Source of the DNA: CAIUGU01 sp040080215
Lineage (GTDB): Bacteria > Pseudomonadota > Gammaproteobacteria > Steroidobacterales > Steroidobacteraceae
Direction of reading: 5' to 3'
Assembly (NCBI GenBank): GCA_040080215.1
Contig: JBEBIT010000002.1
Span: 1 to 64,000 of the forward strand
Length of the DNA stretch: 64,000 nucleotides
The notes below the pieces were generated by a model that made no database searches, was not told where the DNA came from, and saw only the letters and a program-made list of their open reading frames with translations. Of the stretch, positions 45,047 through 54,400 are shown one piece after another (within the stretch, counting starts at the first letter, position 1; every line of letters starts with the position of its first letter). The position numbers and the translations under genes were made by a program.

Positions 45047-45709
45047 ATGTCGAGCTGGCATGAAAGGTCGCGCCTCATCGCAGGCCTTTACGCGCGCTTT
45101 GGTGCACTAGCGGTAGTCCAGTCGCTTCTATTCAGCGCAGTCAACAAGCTGCTCCTGTTCAAGCAGTTTGACCTGTCGATCCTCACGCACGGGCAGCTGC
45201 ACCCAAATGCATTCAATGCTAATCCGGGATTTCATACCCGCGATGCCTCACTTGCGGACCTGTTCAGCATGGCCAAAGATGGGCGCTGGCAGATCAATTC
45301 CACCAAGATCGACAATTTCCGGGCCGGCGACCGCTGTCTGCTGACCTGCATGGGCGAAACTCCAGTTGGCTACAGCTGGTCCACCACGCGCGATCACACG
45401 GCAATATCGCCCTACCTGACCATTTCTCTTCCGAAGGGCTACTTGTACAGCTATGCGGGCCTGACCCTGGATGAATGCCGAGGTCTCAGGCTGCATGGGC
45501 AGCGTCATCGTGCGCTGCTTGTCGAGGCACAGGCAAAAGGTCGGTCAGGCCTCTTCAGCTACGCGGAGCACGTCAATTTCGCATCACGCGCCGCACAACG
45601 TCGCTCCGGATTCCGCCGTGTCGGCAGCATATGGCAGATAGGCAGCCAACGTCATTTTGTGTTGCTGCGTTCTCGCTGGGCCAGGGAGTGGGGCGTCCGG
45701 CGCCTGTAA
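45047..45709 (+). CDS. GNAT-like acetyltransferase family protein (weak)
   Basis: A 220-residue protein of uncertain identity. The N-terminal half (about 1-60) is hydrophobic in part (LAVVQSLLFSAVNKLLLF), and the rest has GNAT-like features: GDRCLLTCMGETPVGYSW, YSYAGLTLDECRG and VNFASRAAQRRSGFRRVGS, the last resembling the acetyl-CoA-binding loop end of GNAT enzymes. I chose the ATG at 45047 with GGAAG upstream; a GTG at 45029 with GAGGG is also possible. It is the likely last gene of the asnB-acyltransferase operon and converges with the acyltransferase at 45716 with 6 bases between the stop codons. Confidence 0.55.
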   Translation: MSSWHERSRLIAGLYARFGALAVVQSLLFSAVNKLLLFKQFDLSILTHGQLHPNAFNANPGFHTRDASLADLFSMAKDGRWQINSTKIDNFRAGDRCLLTCMGETPVGYSWSTTRDHTAISPYLTISLPKGYLYSYAGLTLDECRGLRLHGQRHRALLVEAQAKGRSGLFSYAEHVNFASRAAQRRSGFRRVGSIWQIGSQRHFVLLRSRWAREWGVRRL

Positions 45710-45715
45710 CGAAGC

Positions 45716-46741
45716 CTATTTCCAGTTCGCGTTGAGCCAACGGCGTGTCGGGCTTTCCAGAAGATAGAACGATGCAAGTGCAGTGGCCATCGCAGCGACG
45801 AACGCCAGTACCGAAGCGCCGACCGGTGCAATAGGCAGGGACGATTTAAGCTGGAAGAAGGGCTGCTGCCACAGATAGATCGAGTAAGACCAGATGCCCA
45901 TCAAACACAGCGGCCTGCTGGAAAGGAAGCGGCGCACGAGCGTCGGCGTTGCGTCCAAATGATTCACAGTGAAGGCCAGCAGAAACGGCGAGAACACTAC
46001 TTCGGTTCGCCCCGGCAAGAATGGCAGATAGGTGGCAATGGCGAGCAGGAAGGTCGCTACCGGCATCCACGGGCGCACCCAGCCGATGAAGCGTTCACGC
46101 CAAAGAAAGTAGCCGGCGGAGATCAGCAGATGGGAGGCGGCGATCTCGGTGTGTTGATCGAACGATCTGGGCGCAACCACGGGCACCTTGATATAGATCA
46201 GGTGGATCACGATAGCGGCGGTCCCGGCAAGCAACAGAGTAGCACCCTCGCGTCCTCGCACTGCCGCAACCAGCGTCAACAGACCCAGCACAAGATAGCA
46301 GTGCTCTTCGACATTGAGCGACCAGAGATGTCCGATGGGCAGTGGCGATTCCCAGATGCCCAACTCTAGAGGCAGGTAAGTGCGCAGGAACGTCAGCGTG
46401 TAGAAAAATTCGGCCCAGGTGCTCGCATGGCCCGATAGCCATGCGCCCCCAAAGACGACGCAGACGAAAACGACAAACACCGGCAGAATCCTACTGAGGC
46501 GTCGCTTGTAGAAAGTCACCAGATCCAAACGCCTGACAAACAGGATCCGGCTCATCAACATCCCGGACAGGCAGAAGAAAACATCGACACCGATACGGCC
46601 GAAATCCCAGCGGAAACTTTCAAAGTAGCGCACGAAGTGAGCTTCAATAACGAAAAGTATCGCCAGCCCGCGCCAGCCATCCAGATAGGCGAGCCGCTGC
46701 ATAACTGCAGAGTCAGCCGTCGATCCTTCATGCACACTCAT
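45716..46741 (-). CDS. Acyltransferase 3 family membrane protein (fourth acyltransferase)
   Basis: A 341-residue membrane protein with about ten hydrophobic segments. YLDGWRGLAILFVIEAHFVRY carries the conserved His, and FGRIGVDVFFCLSGMLMSR the second conserved block. There is no SGNH domain. It resembles O-acetylating enzymes of surface polysaccharide clusters. The gene is divergent from the GT2 gene at 46945 and converges with the GNAT-like gene, so it is a single-gene unit. Confidence 0.88.
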   Translation of the reverse strand: MSVHEGSTADSAVMQRLAYLDGWRGLAILFVIEAHFVRYFESFRWDFGRIGVDVFFCLSGMLMSRILFVRRLDLVTFYKRRLSRILPVFVVFVCVVFGGAWLSGHASTWAEFFYTLTFLRTYLPLELGIWESPLPIGHLWSLNVEEHCYLVLGLLTLVAAVRGREGATLLLAGTAAIVIHLIYIKVPVVAPRSFDQHTEIAASHLLISAGYFLWRERFIGWVRPWMPVATFLLAIATYLPFLPGRTEVVFSPFLLAFTVNHLDATPTLVRRFLSSRPLCLMGIWSYSIYLWQQPFFQLKSSLPIAPVGASVLAFVAAMATALASFYLLESPTRRWLNANWK

Positions 46742-46944
46742 GGCGATATGTTAATTGGCAACGATCACAATTGCGCGAAGCCGCTCACGATTTGCACCTT
46801 TCTGCTCCGAAGGACGCTCGTCCAGGTCGTCTCGTAGCCCTTGTTTTACAGTATGCGCCGTCGCCAGAGGTGGAAGCGGGCATCTGTATTTCTGCCGGGC
46901 GCTTCCTTGGAAAGTCCCAGCGACTCCGGTAATCTGAGCGTATA

Positions 46945-48021
46945 TTGAACGCCAGCAGTCCAACCGTCAGCGTCGTCATCCCAAGCTACAATCGTGCGTA
47001 TTGCATACGCGCGGCAATAGACTCGGTGCTCGCCCAGACATACGCGAGCATCGAAGCCATCGTTGTCGATGATGGCTCCTCAGACGGCACGCAAGACCTG
47101 ATCCTCGCAGAATATGGCAATAACCAGCGTGTCCGGTACATCTTCCAGCCAAACCAGGGCGTCTGCGCAGCCCGCAATCGGGGATTCGCCGAGTCTCGCG
47201 GTGAGTTCGTTGCCCTGCTCGACTCTGATGATGCCTGGCTACCATGGAAGATCGAGGCGCAACTGGCTTGCCTGAAGAGGTTTCCTGCCGCAGGAATGGT
47301 CTGGACCGATATGGATGCCGTCTCGGAGAAAGGAGCCATTGTTCATGGCCGCTTCCTCCGCACCATGTATAGCGCCTATCGATGGTACCCGAGGCCCGAG
47401 AACCTGTTCACCGAATCTGTTCCGATTGCTACGCTGCTTCCAGGCTCGATTCCGGAACTGGCCACAGCCAACGCCTACTGTGGCGACATCTACTCGCAAA
47501 TGATTGCCGGTAACCTCGTGCACACCTCAACCGTGCTCTTGCGTCGATCGAGACTGGAGCAGGTCGGGACATTCAATGTGAATTTGCGCCACTCCGGTGA
47601 GGACTACGACTTCCACCTTCGCACCTGCAGTTACGGTCCGGTTGCCTACATTGATGCACCGTCAATTCACTATAGATGGGGTGCCAGTGACCAGCTGACC
47701 GCGCCTGAATACAGAATCCATCGGGCGCGCAACTTCATCAATACGATTCTGCCGGCGCTCGAGCGGGACAGGGAGAGGATCAAACTGCCGCGGCACATCC
47801 TCCGTACAACGCTGTATGGCGCTTTTCTCTGGATTGGAGAGGCCGCGCTGGAAGCGGGTTACCCGGACGAAGCAGCCTTGAACCTGATGAAGAGCCTTTG
47901 GTACTACCCCCTGCAGCCGAGGACCCTGGGTCTGCTGGTACTGTCCCGCCTGCCACCCTCGATGACCCGATTCTTGCGCAACGCGTATAGCCGAGCTAAG
48001 CCCTTGTTCACTCAGGCTTGA
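46945..48021 (+). CDS. Family 2 glycosyltransferase
   Basis: A 358-residue cytoplasmic GT-A enzyme. SVVIPSYNRAYCIRAAIDSV, VVDDGSSDGT and LDSDDAWLPWKIE are the nucleotide-sugar-binding core with the DxD motif. The C-terminal part (about 230-358) is helical and lacks clear membrane segments. It is expected to add a sugar to the lipid-linked repeat unit. The start is TTG at 46945; no in-frame ATG or GTG lies before the conserved core, so the true start is uncertain by a few codons. Confidence 0.88.
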   Translation: MNASSPTVSVVIPSYNRAYCIRAAIDSVLAQTYASIEAIVVDDGSSDGTQDLILAEYGNNQRVRYIFQPNQGVCAARNRGFAESRGEFVALLDSDDAWLPWKIEAQLACLKRFPAAGMVWTDMDAVSEKGAIVHGRFLRTMYSAYRWYPRPENLFTESVPIATLLPGSIPELATANAYCGDIYSQMIAGNLVHTSTVLLRRSRLEQVGTFNVNLRHSGEDYDFHLRTCSYGPVAYIDAPSIHYRWGASDQLTAPEYRIHRARNFINTILPALERDRERIKLPRHILRTTLYGAFLWIGEAALEAGYPDEAALNLMKSLWYYPLQPRTLGLLVLSRLPPSMTRFLRNAYSRAKPLFTQA

Positions 48022-48044
48022 AGCGCGATTCGATCGGCAGTGAT

Positions 48045-48707
48045 TCAGTTTTCAAGGACCGCTACTTCGTAGCCACCATAGACGAAAGTACGGGTCTGAT
48101 GCAGGCCGACGCCTTCCTTCAAGGCCTCGTTGAAGCGCGGATCAAAATAGATCACCCAGATCTTCCGCTGTTTTCTACCCAATGACGCCTTGATCTGGCG
48201 CAAGACGCCAGACAACACATCCAGCTCGAACGGATTGAAGAAATAGAAAACGTTTTCATCGTCCCGAAGCACGTATTCGGTGGCATCACAACAGACCGGT
48301 TCGATGACGGATCCGGCCTTACCGCCGTACTTGCGGATATTCTCTACTGCCACCTCGTGCAGTTCCCGGGAATACTCGATGCCCACCACACGGCCGAACC
48401 CGCAATCACTCGTCAAAAGCAGCACTTTTCCTTTTCCGGAACCGTAGTCCACGAACACACTGCCCTGCGGAAAAGAAATGGATGAAAACAGCTTCTTGAA
48501 TGCCCTGCCACGGGTGGGAATGTAGGGGTGTGCAGATGCCTTGCTGGGATGCTCAAAAGCCAGATCAGCCTGGGATATCCGAGTTACGGTATCCGTTCCA
48601 TGCCGCCAATCAAACAGCCAGTCTTCCACAATGCTGAGGATGCTCTGAACCGATCGCTTGAGGCCCCGCTCACGCAAGCTTCCCAATGATCTTGTAGCTA
48701 TGTTCAT
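48045..48707 (-). CDS. Class I SAM-dependent methyltransferase
   Basis: A 220-residue cytoplasmic protein. FVDYGSGKGKVLLLTS is a clear SAM-binding motif I, VVGIEYSRELHEVAVENI gives the acidic loop and FYFFNPFELDVLSGVL is a family feature after strand 4. The N-terminus has SVQSILSIVEDWLFDW. The substrate is not predicted. It is the last gene of a minus-strand unit with an EctB-like aminotransferase (29-base gap) and a CapK/PaaK-like adenylating enzyme. Confidence 0.85.
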   Translation of the reverse strand: MNIATRSLGSLRERGLKRSVQSILSIVEDWLFDWRHGTDTVTRISQADLAFEHPSKASAHPYIPTRGRAFKKLFSSISFPQGSVFVDYGSGKGKVLLLTSDCGFGRVVGIEYSRELHEVAVENIRKYGGKAGSVIEPVCCDATEYVLRDDENVFYFFNPFELDVLSGVLRQIKASLGRKQRKIWVIYFDPRFNEALKEGVGLHQTRTFVYGGYEVAVLEN

Positions 48708-48736
48708 GGGTTTACGGTCACTGCAGCAACCATCGG

Positions 48737-49993
48737 TTACGATTTCATTGCGTTGCGGATGATTGTAAGACCCGCGGCAAAGTCGCCCTCATCGATCGTC
48801 AGTGCAGGCAATATCTTCAAAACTGTGTCCTGGCGGCCGGCGCGTTCGATGATAAGGCCCTGCCGGACACATTCGCGCGCCACCTGGGCAGCACGGTCGC
48901 TTCCTCCAGCTGTCGCAAAATCAATGCCCCAGATCAATCCGCGCCCACGCATGCGCGGGATACCCGCACGACCCTGAAGCAGATCAGCAAACCCGGATCG
49001 CAGTTGCGCTTCGCGTGCCGCCACCATCGCCCGCATGTCGTGATCGCGCGCGAATTCCAGAGCAGCGCGGCCCGCCACGAAAGCCAGCTGATTGCCCCGG
49101 AACGTGCCTGTGTGGTCACCGGGCTTCAGGCAATCAATCTCAGGCCGCATCAGCACCAGCGCCATCGGCAACCCTATTCCGCCGATGGACTTGGAGAGCA
49201 CCACGATATCGGGCGTAATGCCAGCGTGCGTAAAAGAAAAGAATGTCCCGGTCCGATAGCAGCCCACCTGGACGTCATCGACGATCAACAGAACCTCGTG
49301 CCGTCGGCAGAGCTCGCTCAAGCCACTTAGCCAGCCCAGCGGTGCGGGATTCACGCCGCCCTCGGCCTGGACCGTCTCGATGATCATTGCTGCGGGCCGA
49401 TCCAACCCCGAATGACCATCTTCCATCACGGCAGCCAGCCGGGAAAGATTCTCCTGCCAGTCGTCATCCTCGTTGGGAAAGGGATGAAACACGGCATCGC
49501 CCAGCGATACCCCGGCGGCGGCCCGCGCCTCGGCATTTGCCGTAATCGCGAGCGAACCCAGCGACATGCCATGGTAGCCACCACGAAAGGCCCAGATGCT
49601 GCGCTTTCCGGTCGTACGGCGCGCAATCTTGAGCGCGGCTTCTACCGCATTGGTACCCGTCGGCCCGGTGAATTGCACTTTGTAGTCGTGTCCACCGGGC
49701 AGCAGGACCTCGCGCTGAAAGGCAAGCAGAAACTCGCGCTTGGCTACGGTGTGCATGTCCAGCATGTGCAGCGGCCGGTCCTCGCTTAAGTAGTCGAGCA
49801 CCGCGGCCTTGATGTAGCGATTGTTGTGACCATAGTTCAACGCTCCGGCACCAGCAAAGAAGTCGATGAACTCCCGGCCGTCTTCGCTCGCCATGCGCGA
49901 ACCTGTGGCTCGCTCGAACACAAAAGGGAACGTTCGACAATACGACCTCACGTTGGATTCCAGCTGGTCGAAAATACTCGCTTGCATCTGCAC
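48737..49993 (-). CDS. Class III aminotransferase, diaminobutyrate (EctB)-like
   Basis: A 418-residue PLP enzyme. FTGPTGTNAVEAALKIAR, WAFRGGYHGMSLGSL, LLIVDDVQVG (Asp binding the PLP nitrogen) and VVLSKSIGG with catalytic Lys268 are all intact. GPTGTNAVEAAL in particular is typical of the diaminobutyrate-2-oxoglutarate transaminase group (EctB). The usual ectoine partners ectA and ectC are absent, so it probably makes 2,4-diaminobutyrate or a similar amine for another use. It is located between a CapK-like enzyme and a methyltransferase, with 27-29 base gaps. The start could also be the Met at residue 3. Confidence 0.85.
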   Translation of the reverse strand: MQMQASIFDQLESNVRSYCRTFPFVFERATGSRMASEDGREFIDFFAGAGALNYGHNNRYIKAAVLDYLSEDRPLHMLDMHTVAKREFLLAFQREVLLPGGHDYKVQFTGPTGTNAVEAALKIARRTTGKRSIWAFRGGYHGMSLGSLAITANAEARAAAGVSLGDAVFHPFPNEDDDWQENLSRLAAVMEDGHSGLDRPAAMIIETVQAEGGVNPAPLGWLSGLSELCRRHEVLLIVDDVQVGCYRTGTFFSFTHAGITPDIVVLSKSIGGIGLPMALVLMRPEIDCLKPGDHTGTFRGNQLAFVAGRAALEFARDHDMRAMVAAREAQLRSGFADLLQGRAGIPRMRGRGLIWGIDFATAGGSDRAAQVARECVRQGLIIERAGRQDTVLKILPALTIDEGDFAAGLTIIRNAMKS

Positions 49994-50020
49994 TACCCCT
50001 GACTTAAGGCACTTGCGGGT

Positions 50021-51388
50021 TCACTGATCGACGGTGCGAATCACTGTGCGCAGCTTGCCGCTGCTGGTCCGCGGGATCTCCGTCACGATCTTGACATGGA
50101 TACCAAGGTCTGGACCGACATAGGCCCTCACGATCGACTCGATGTCATGGGAGGTGGTCGCTGCACCGGCCGCCAGCCGGCACAGGACGTCGACGCTGGT
50201 ATTGACAGTCTGCACGAACTGCCCTTCGAGCAGGCCCTGGATGTCATCAAACGCGTTGATGGGCATGACGATGCGGCGCCCGTGGGGCGCTACCAGATAA
50301 TCCTGGGCGCGCCCTTCAATGGTCGCTATCAATGGAAACGCGCGTCTGCATTCGCAGCTGCGGCCGGAGCGATCGGGTACGACCAGATCCTCCACGCGAT
50401 AGCGAATCCATGGCATGGCGAGATTGTCGAAGCTGGTCCCAACGATCTCGCAACCACCCGTCTTGTCAGGCTGCAGCTCAACGTAGCTGTAATCGCTGAT
50501 CAGATGGTAACGCTGATGTTCACAGGTACCGATGGCGGCTACCCGCTCGAAGTTTCCGTACCAGTCAAATACCGGGCAACCGAATACACGCTGTACCTGT
50601 CTCTTTTGCACATCCGTGATGGTCTCGGAAGAAGTCACAATCGCACGCAGGTTCCGGCCCCCGTACTTGCGCCCGCTGGCCTCCAGGACGTTGGCGATGA
50701 AGACAATGGCCGATGGGTAAGCCTGGATCGCAACCGGATCAAAATCCTCCATCGCCTCGACGTAGGCAGCCGTTCGAGGCTCGGACAGATGGTAGGCCGA
50801 CATCATCAGCGTATGGTCAGCGAGATTGTGGCGCCAGAACGGGCCAGAGCGATCTCCGGACGGCACGATCTTGTCGCCACGAATCCAGACGCGCCGGTCC
50901 TCGAGACTGACACCGGCCCAGTGCAGCTGGCGCACGATGAAGGCGTTTTCCCGCACGATGGAGTGGAGATCGCGATAGGCAGCCACATAGCTGCCAGTCG
51001 TGCCGCTGCTGGTGCTTAAGAAGCGGGGTCCGCGGCGGTGCTCCGAATGCATGGTCACACCCGCGGCAACCACTTGCGTCTTGTCGATGATGGGCAATTT
51101 GCCCACGTCACCCAGGCTTGCTATCGCGGCGCCGTCAACACCATGGCGCCGGTAGAGGTCGCGATAAAACGGCACATGCTGGATAGCATGGTTGATCGTG
51201 GCACGCAGGCGCTGCAGCTGCAGCGCTTCGAGCTGGGCAGTGTCGAGCCACTGGCTGGCCTCGACGTCGCGCAACTCCGCATCCAGATGCCGCCCCTCCC
51301 GCAATCGGCGCCGTACCAGCGCGCGCGCAGAGAGCATCCCTTCCTGCAGCCAGACAGGGCTGCTGCGATATGCCGCTGATGTGTACAT
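50021..51388 (-). CDS. CapK/PaaK-like adenylate-forming enzyme
   Basis: A 455-residue protein of the phenylacetate-CoA ligase-related (CapK) group. FLSTSSGTTGSYVAAYRD is the phosphate loop (about 130-145) and IVTSSETITDVQKRQV, DWYGNFERVAAIG and IRYRVEDLVVPD are conserved blocks. The last part (IPRTSSGKLRTVIRT) has the Lys of the adenylating C-terminal subdomain. It should activate a carboxylic or amino acid. With the EctB-like aminotransferase and methyltransferase it may make an amino-acid substituent for the polysaccharide, an inference from context. It is first in its minus-strand unit. Confidence 0.82.
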   Translation of the reverse strand: MYTSAAYRSSPVWLQEGMLSARALVRRRLREGRHLDAELRDVEASQWLDTAQLEALQLQRLRATINHAIQHVPFYRDLYRRHGVDGAAIASLGDVGKLPIIDKTQVVAAGVTMHSEHRRGPRFLSTSSGTTGSYVAAYRDLHSIVRENAFIVRQLHWAGVSLEDRRVWIRGDKIVPSGDRSGPFWRHNLADHTLMMSAYHLSEPRTAAYVEAMEDFDPVAIQAYPSAIVFIANVLEASGRKYGGRNLRAIVTSSETITDVQKRQVQRVFGCPVFDWYGNFERVAAIGTCEHQRYHLISDYSYVELQPDKTGGCEIVGTSFDNLAMPWIRYRVEDLVVPDRSGRSCECRRAFPLIATIEGRAQDYLVAPHGRRIVMPINAFDDIQGLLEGQFVQTVNTSVDVLCRLAAGAATTSHDIESIVRAYVGPDLGIHVKIVTEIPRTSSGKLRTVIRTVDQ

Positions 51389-51438
51389 TGCCTACCCTTG
51401 CCCAGGCGCCAGACACATCAGCGGCTACAAGCCCGCGC

Positions 51439-54400
51439 TCAGGGCAGCGCGATGCCCAGTATCACGTGCTCCACCCCATCCGATACCACCAGCCGGGTAC
51501 TCGGTGACCCTGGTGCGACGGAGATACCGGTGGGGCCGTTGAGACCACCCGGCAATGCGCCCAGCACCACACCGGCAGCACCCGTTCCGACTACTGTCGA
51601 GACTGCGGTTGTCGAGGTATTGATCCTGCGGACGGAGCTGTTGGCGTAGTCAACCATGTACAAATTGGTACCCGTCGCATCGACGGTCAACGGGCCCGGC
51701 GCACCGAACTTGGCACTGGTACCGGTTGCGTTGTCAACGAAGCCAGTCGTGCCATCGCCCGCCAGGGTCGTCACCGCGCCCGTGGTCACGTTCACCACGC
51801 GAATGCGATAGTTGAAGCTGTCCGCGACGTACAGGAGGTTGCCAAACAGGGCCAGTCCATTGGGGAAACTGAACTGCGCCAAGGTCCCGGTGTTATCGGC
51901 ATAGCCCGATATGCCGCTACCGGCCAACACCGTCACCGCATTGGCGTTCAGTGTGTCGATCTTGAGGATCTCATGCCCATAGGTGTTGGCCACGTACACG
52001 ATGCCCGATGGACCCGCCACGACAGCGTCGGGCCGATCCACACCGTCACTGGAATCCGCCACCGTCGTCACGTTCCCCGAGGTATCGATCTTGCGGATCG
52101 CATCGTTGGACCGGTCTGCCACGTAGACATTGCCGCTGCCATCGAGCGCCACGCCTCGCGGATCATTGAACTTCGCCGTGCCGGCAACGTTCGGCCCACC
52201 CGTGGCAGTGCCGTCGGACGACCCGGCCTGACCCGGATCGCCGGCATACAGCGATACCACGCCTGCCGCCGTGATCTTGCGGATCACCTGGTTGATCGAA
52301 TCGGCCAGATAGGTGTCGCCATTGGCGCTGTTCGTGACCAGACCACGCGGGTAGTTGAACCGCGCAACAGAGCCGGAACCATTGACGTAACCCCGTACCG
52401 TGGCGTTACCCGCAAAGGTCACATCCACGGCAGCCCCGGCGATAGTGATCTTGTTGATCGTGTCGTTGCCGAAGTTGGCAACCAGCAACTCCGTCCCTGC
52501 TGCAGCGGCCGCGATGCCGTAGGGTAGATTGAAACGCGCTGCTGGACCGTTGCCACCCACAGCCCCCGCCTGGCCTGCCGCGCCGGCAAAGGTTGTCACA
52601 AAACCACCGTCCGATTGGAGCAACGACAGATCGATGGCTCGAATCGTGTGATTGCCCGAGTCCGTCACATAGAGCGTGCCGGCAGCCCCGCCCACCAGCA
52701 CCAGGCTGCGCGGCGTTCTGAATCTCGCTGTAGTCGCCGAGCCATTCGTACTGCCGAAGTTCCCGTCACCGGCCAGCGTGCTGGACAAGTTACCCGCCAT
52801 ATCGAGCTTGCGAATCACCGTGTTGTTGCTGTCTGCAACATAAAGAATGTCGTCGGTGTAAGCCGCGGTAGCACCCGGGTCTACGGCAATACCGGCGGGG
52901 TTGTTGAAGGTTGAGGCCGGCAGCGCACCGTTGATCAATGGAGTGGCTGCGCCCGTTCCCGCAACAGTCACTACATCCTTGTTGACGCTGTTCAAATCAA
53001 TCAAACGGATAAGGTTGTTGCCAAAATCCGCCACATACAACCACTGTGTACCAGAGAGAGCTACACCAGTAGGTGCACTGAACCGCGCTGCACTGCCTAT
53101 CCCGTTGTTAGACCCTGCAGACGCATCGCCAGCGATCGTGATGACGTTACCCGCCGTATCAATCCTGCGAATCCGGTTGTTGGCCTGGTCCGCCACGTAC
53201 ACGGTGCCATCGGCGGCCACGGCAATGCCGCTGGGGTTGTTGAACTTTGCGTTATTGCCCGAGCCTTCAACGAAGCCGGCCGTACCCGGCGTTCCCGCCC
53301 ACGTCGTCACCACGCCGCTAGGGGTGATCCTGCGGATGGTCTGGTTGCCAAAATCAGTGACAAAGGCATCGCCGCTTATGCTGGCGATGCCAACATTGGT
53401 GGGGTAGCTGAAGCGCGCTGCATCGCCGGTACCGTCCACATTGCCCTTGGCACCTGCATCACCGGCGATCAGGGAAACCCTCTGCTGGGTCACCTGCAAC
53501 GTCGCCGCGCTGCTGGTCACCGAGCCCTGGGAGTTGGTCACGATCACGCGGTATTGCGCGTTATTGTCGCCAAACGGGGCGCTACCGATGTTGTAGGTAG
53601 CGCTCACCGCACCGCCAATGTTGGCAAATGAGCCGGCGGCCGGCTTCTTTTGCCACTGGTAGGTAAACGGCGCCGTGCCCGCCCCCACGGCTACGCTGAA
53701 GCTCACCGCGTCGCCTTCGAAAACACTCGCGTCCGCAGGACCCGTCAGGCTGGAAGGTGCAAAGATGGTCTGCGTCACGGTCAAGGTAGCTGGACTGCTG
53801 GTGACATCGGTGCCAGCGCCGTTGATCACACCGTCGTTGCTGACAATCACGCTGAACACGGCACCATCGTCCGCGGGATACGCGGCATTGGCGATGGAAT
53901 AGGTGCTGTTTGTCGCACCCGGAATGTTCACGCCGCCGCGGCGCCACTGGAAGCTGAGCGGTGCGCTGCCGCTTGCGGCCACGGTGAAACTGGCGGCCGC
54001 ATTCTGCAACACCGTCCGGTTAGCGGGCTGCGAGGTAATAACCGGCGCGACCAGCAGTACGCTCAGCGTGGCATTGTTACTCGTGACGGTTCCGCCCGGG
54101 CCGGAAATGGTGACCGAATACACCTCGCCATTGTTGGCTGGGGCTACGCTCGCCAGTACGTAGCTGCTGCCATTGGCGCCACCGATGTTGGTACCGTTAC
54201 GACGCCACTGGTAGGTCAGCGGACCACTGCCGGAGGCGGCCACCGAGAAAGTGGTCCCCGTCCCGTCAATGATGCTCACACTCGCGGGCTGCGTTGTGAT
54301 CGCGGTGGCAATAGGGGTTACGACCAATGTGGCATTGCTGCTGGTCACGCTGCTGACCGAATTCGTCACCACCACGCTGAACACTGCGCCGTTGTCGGCC

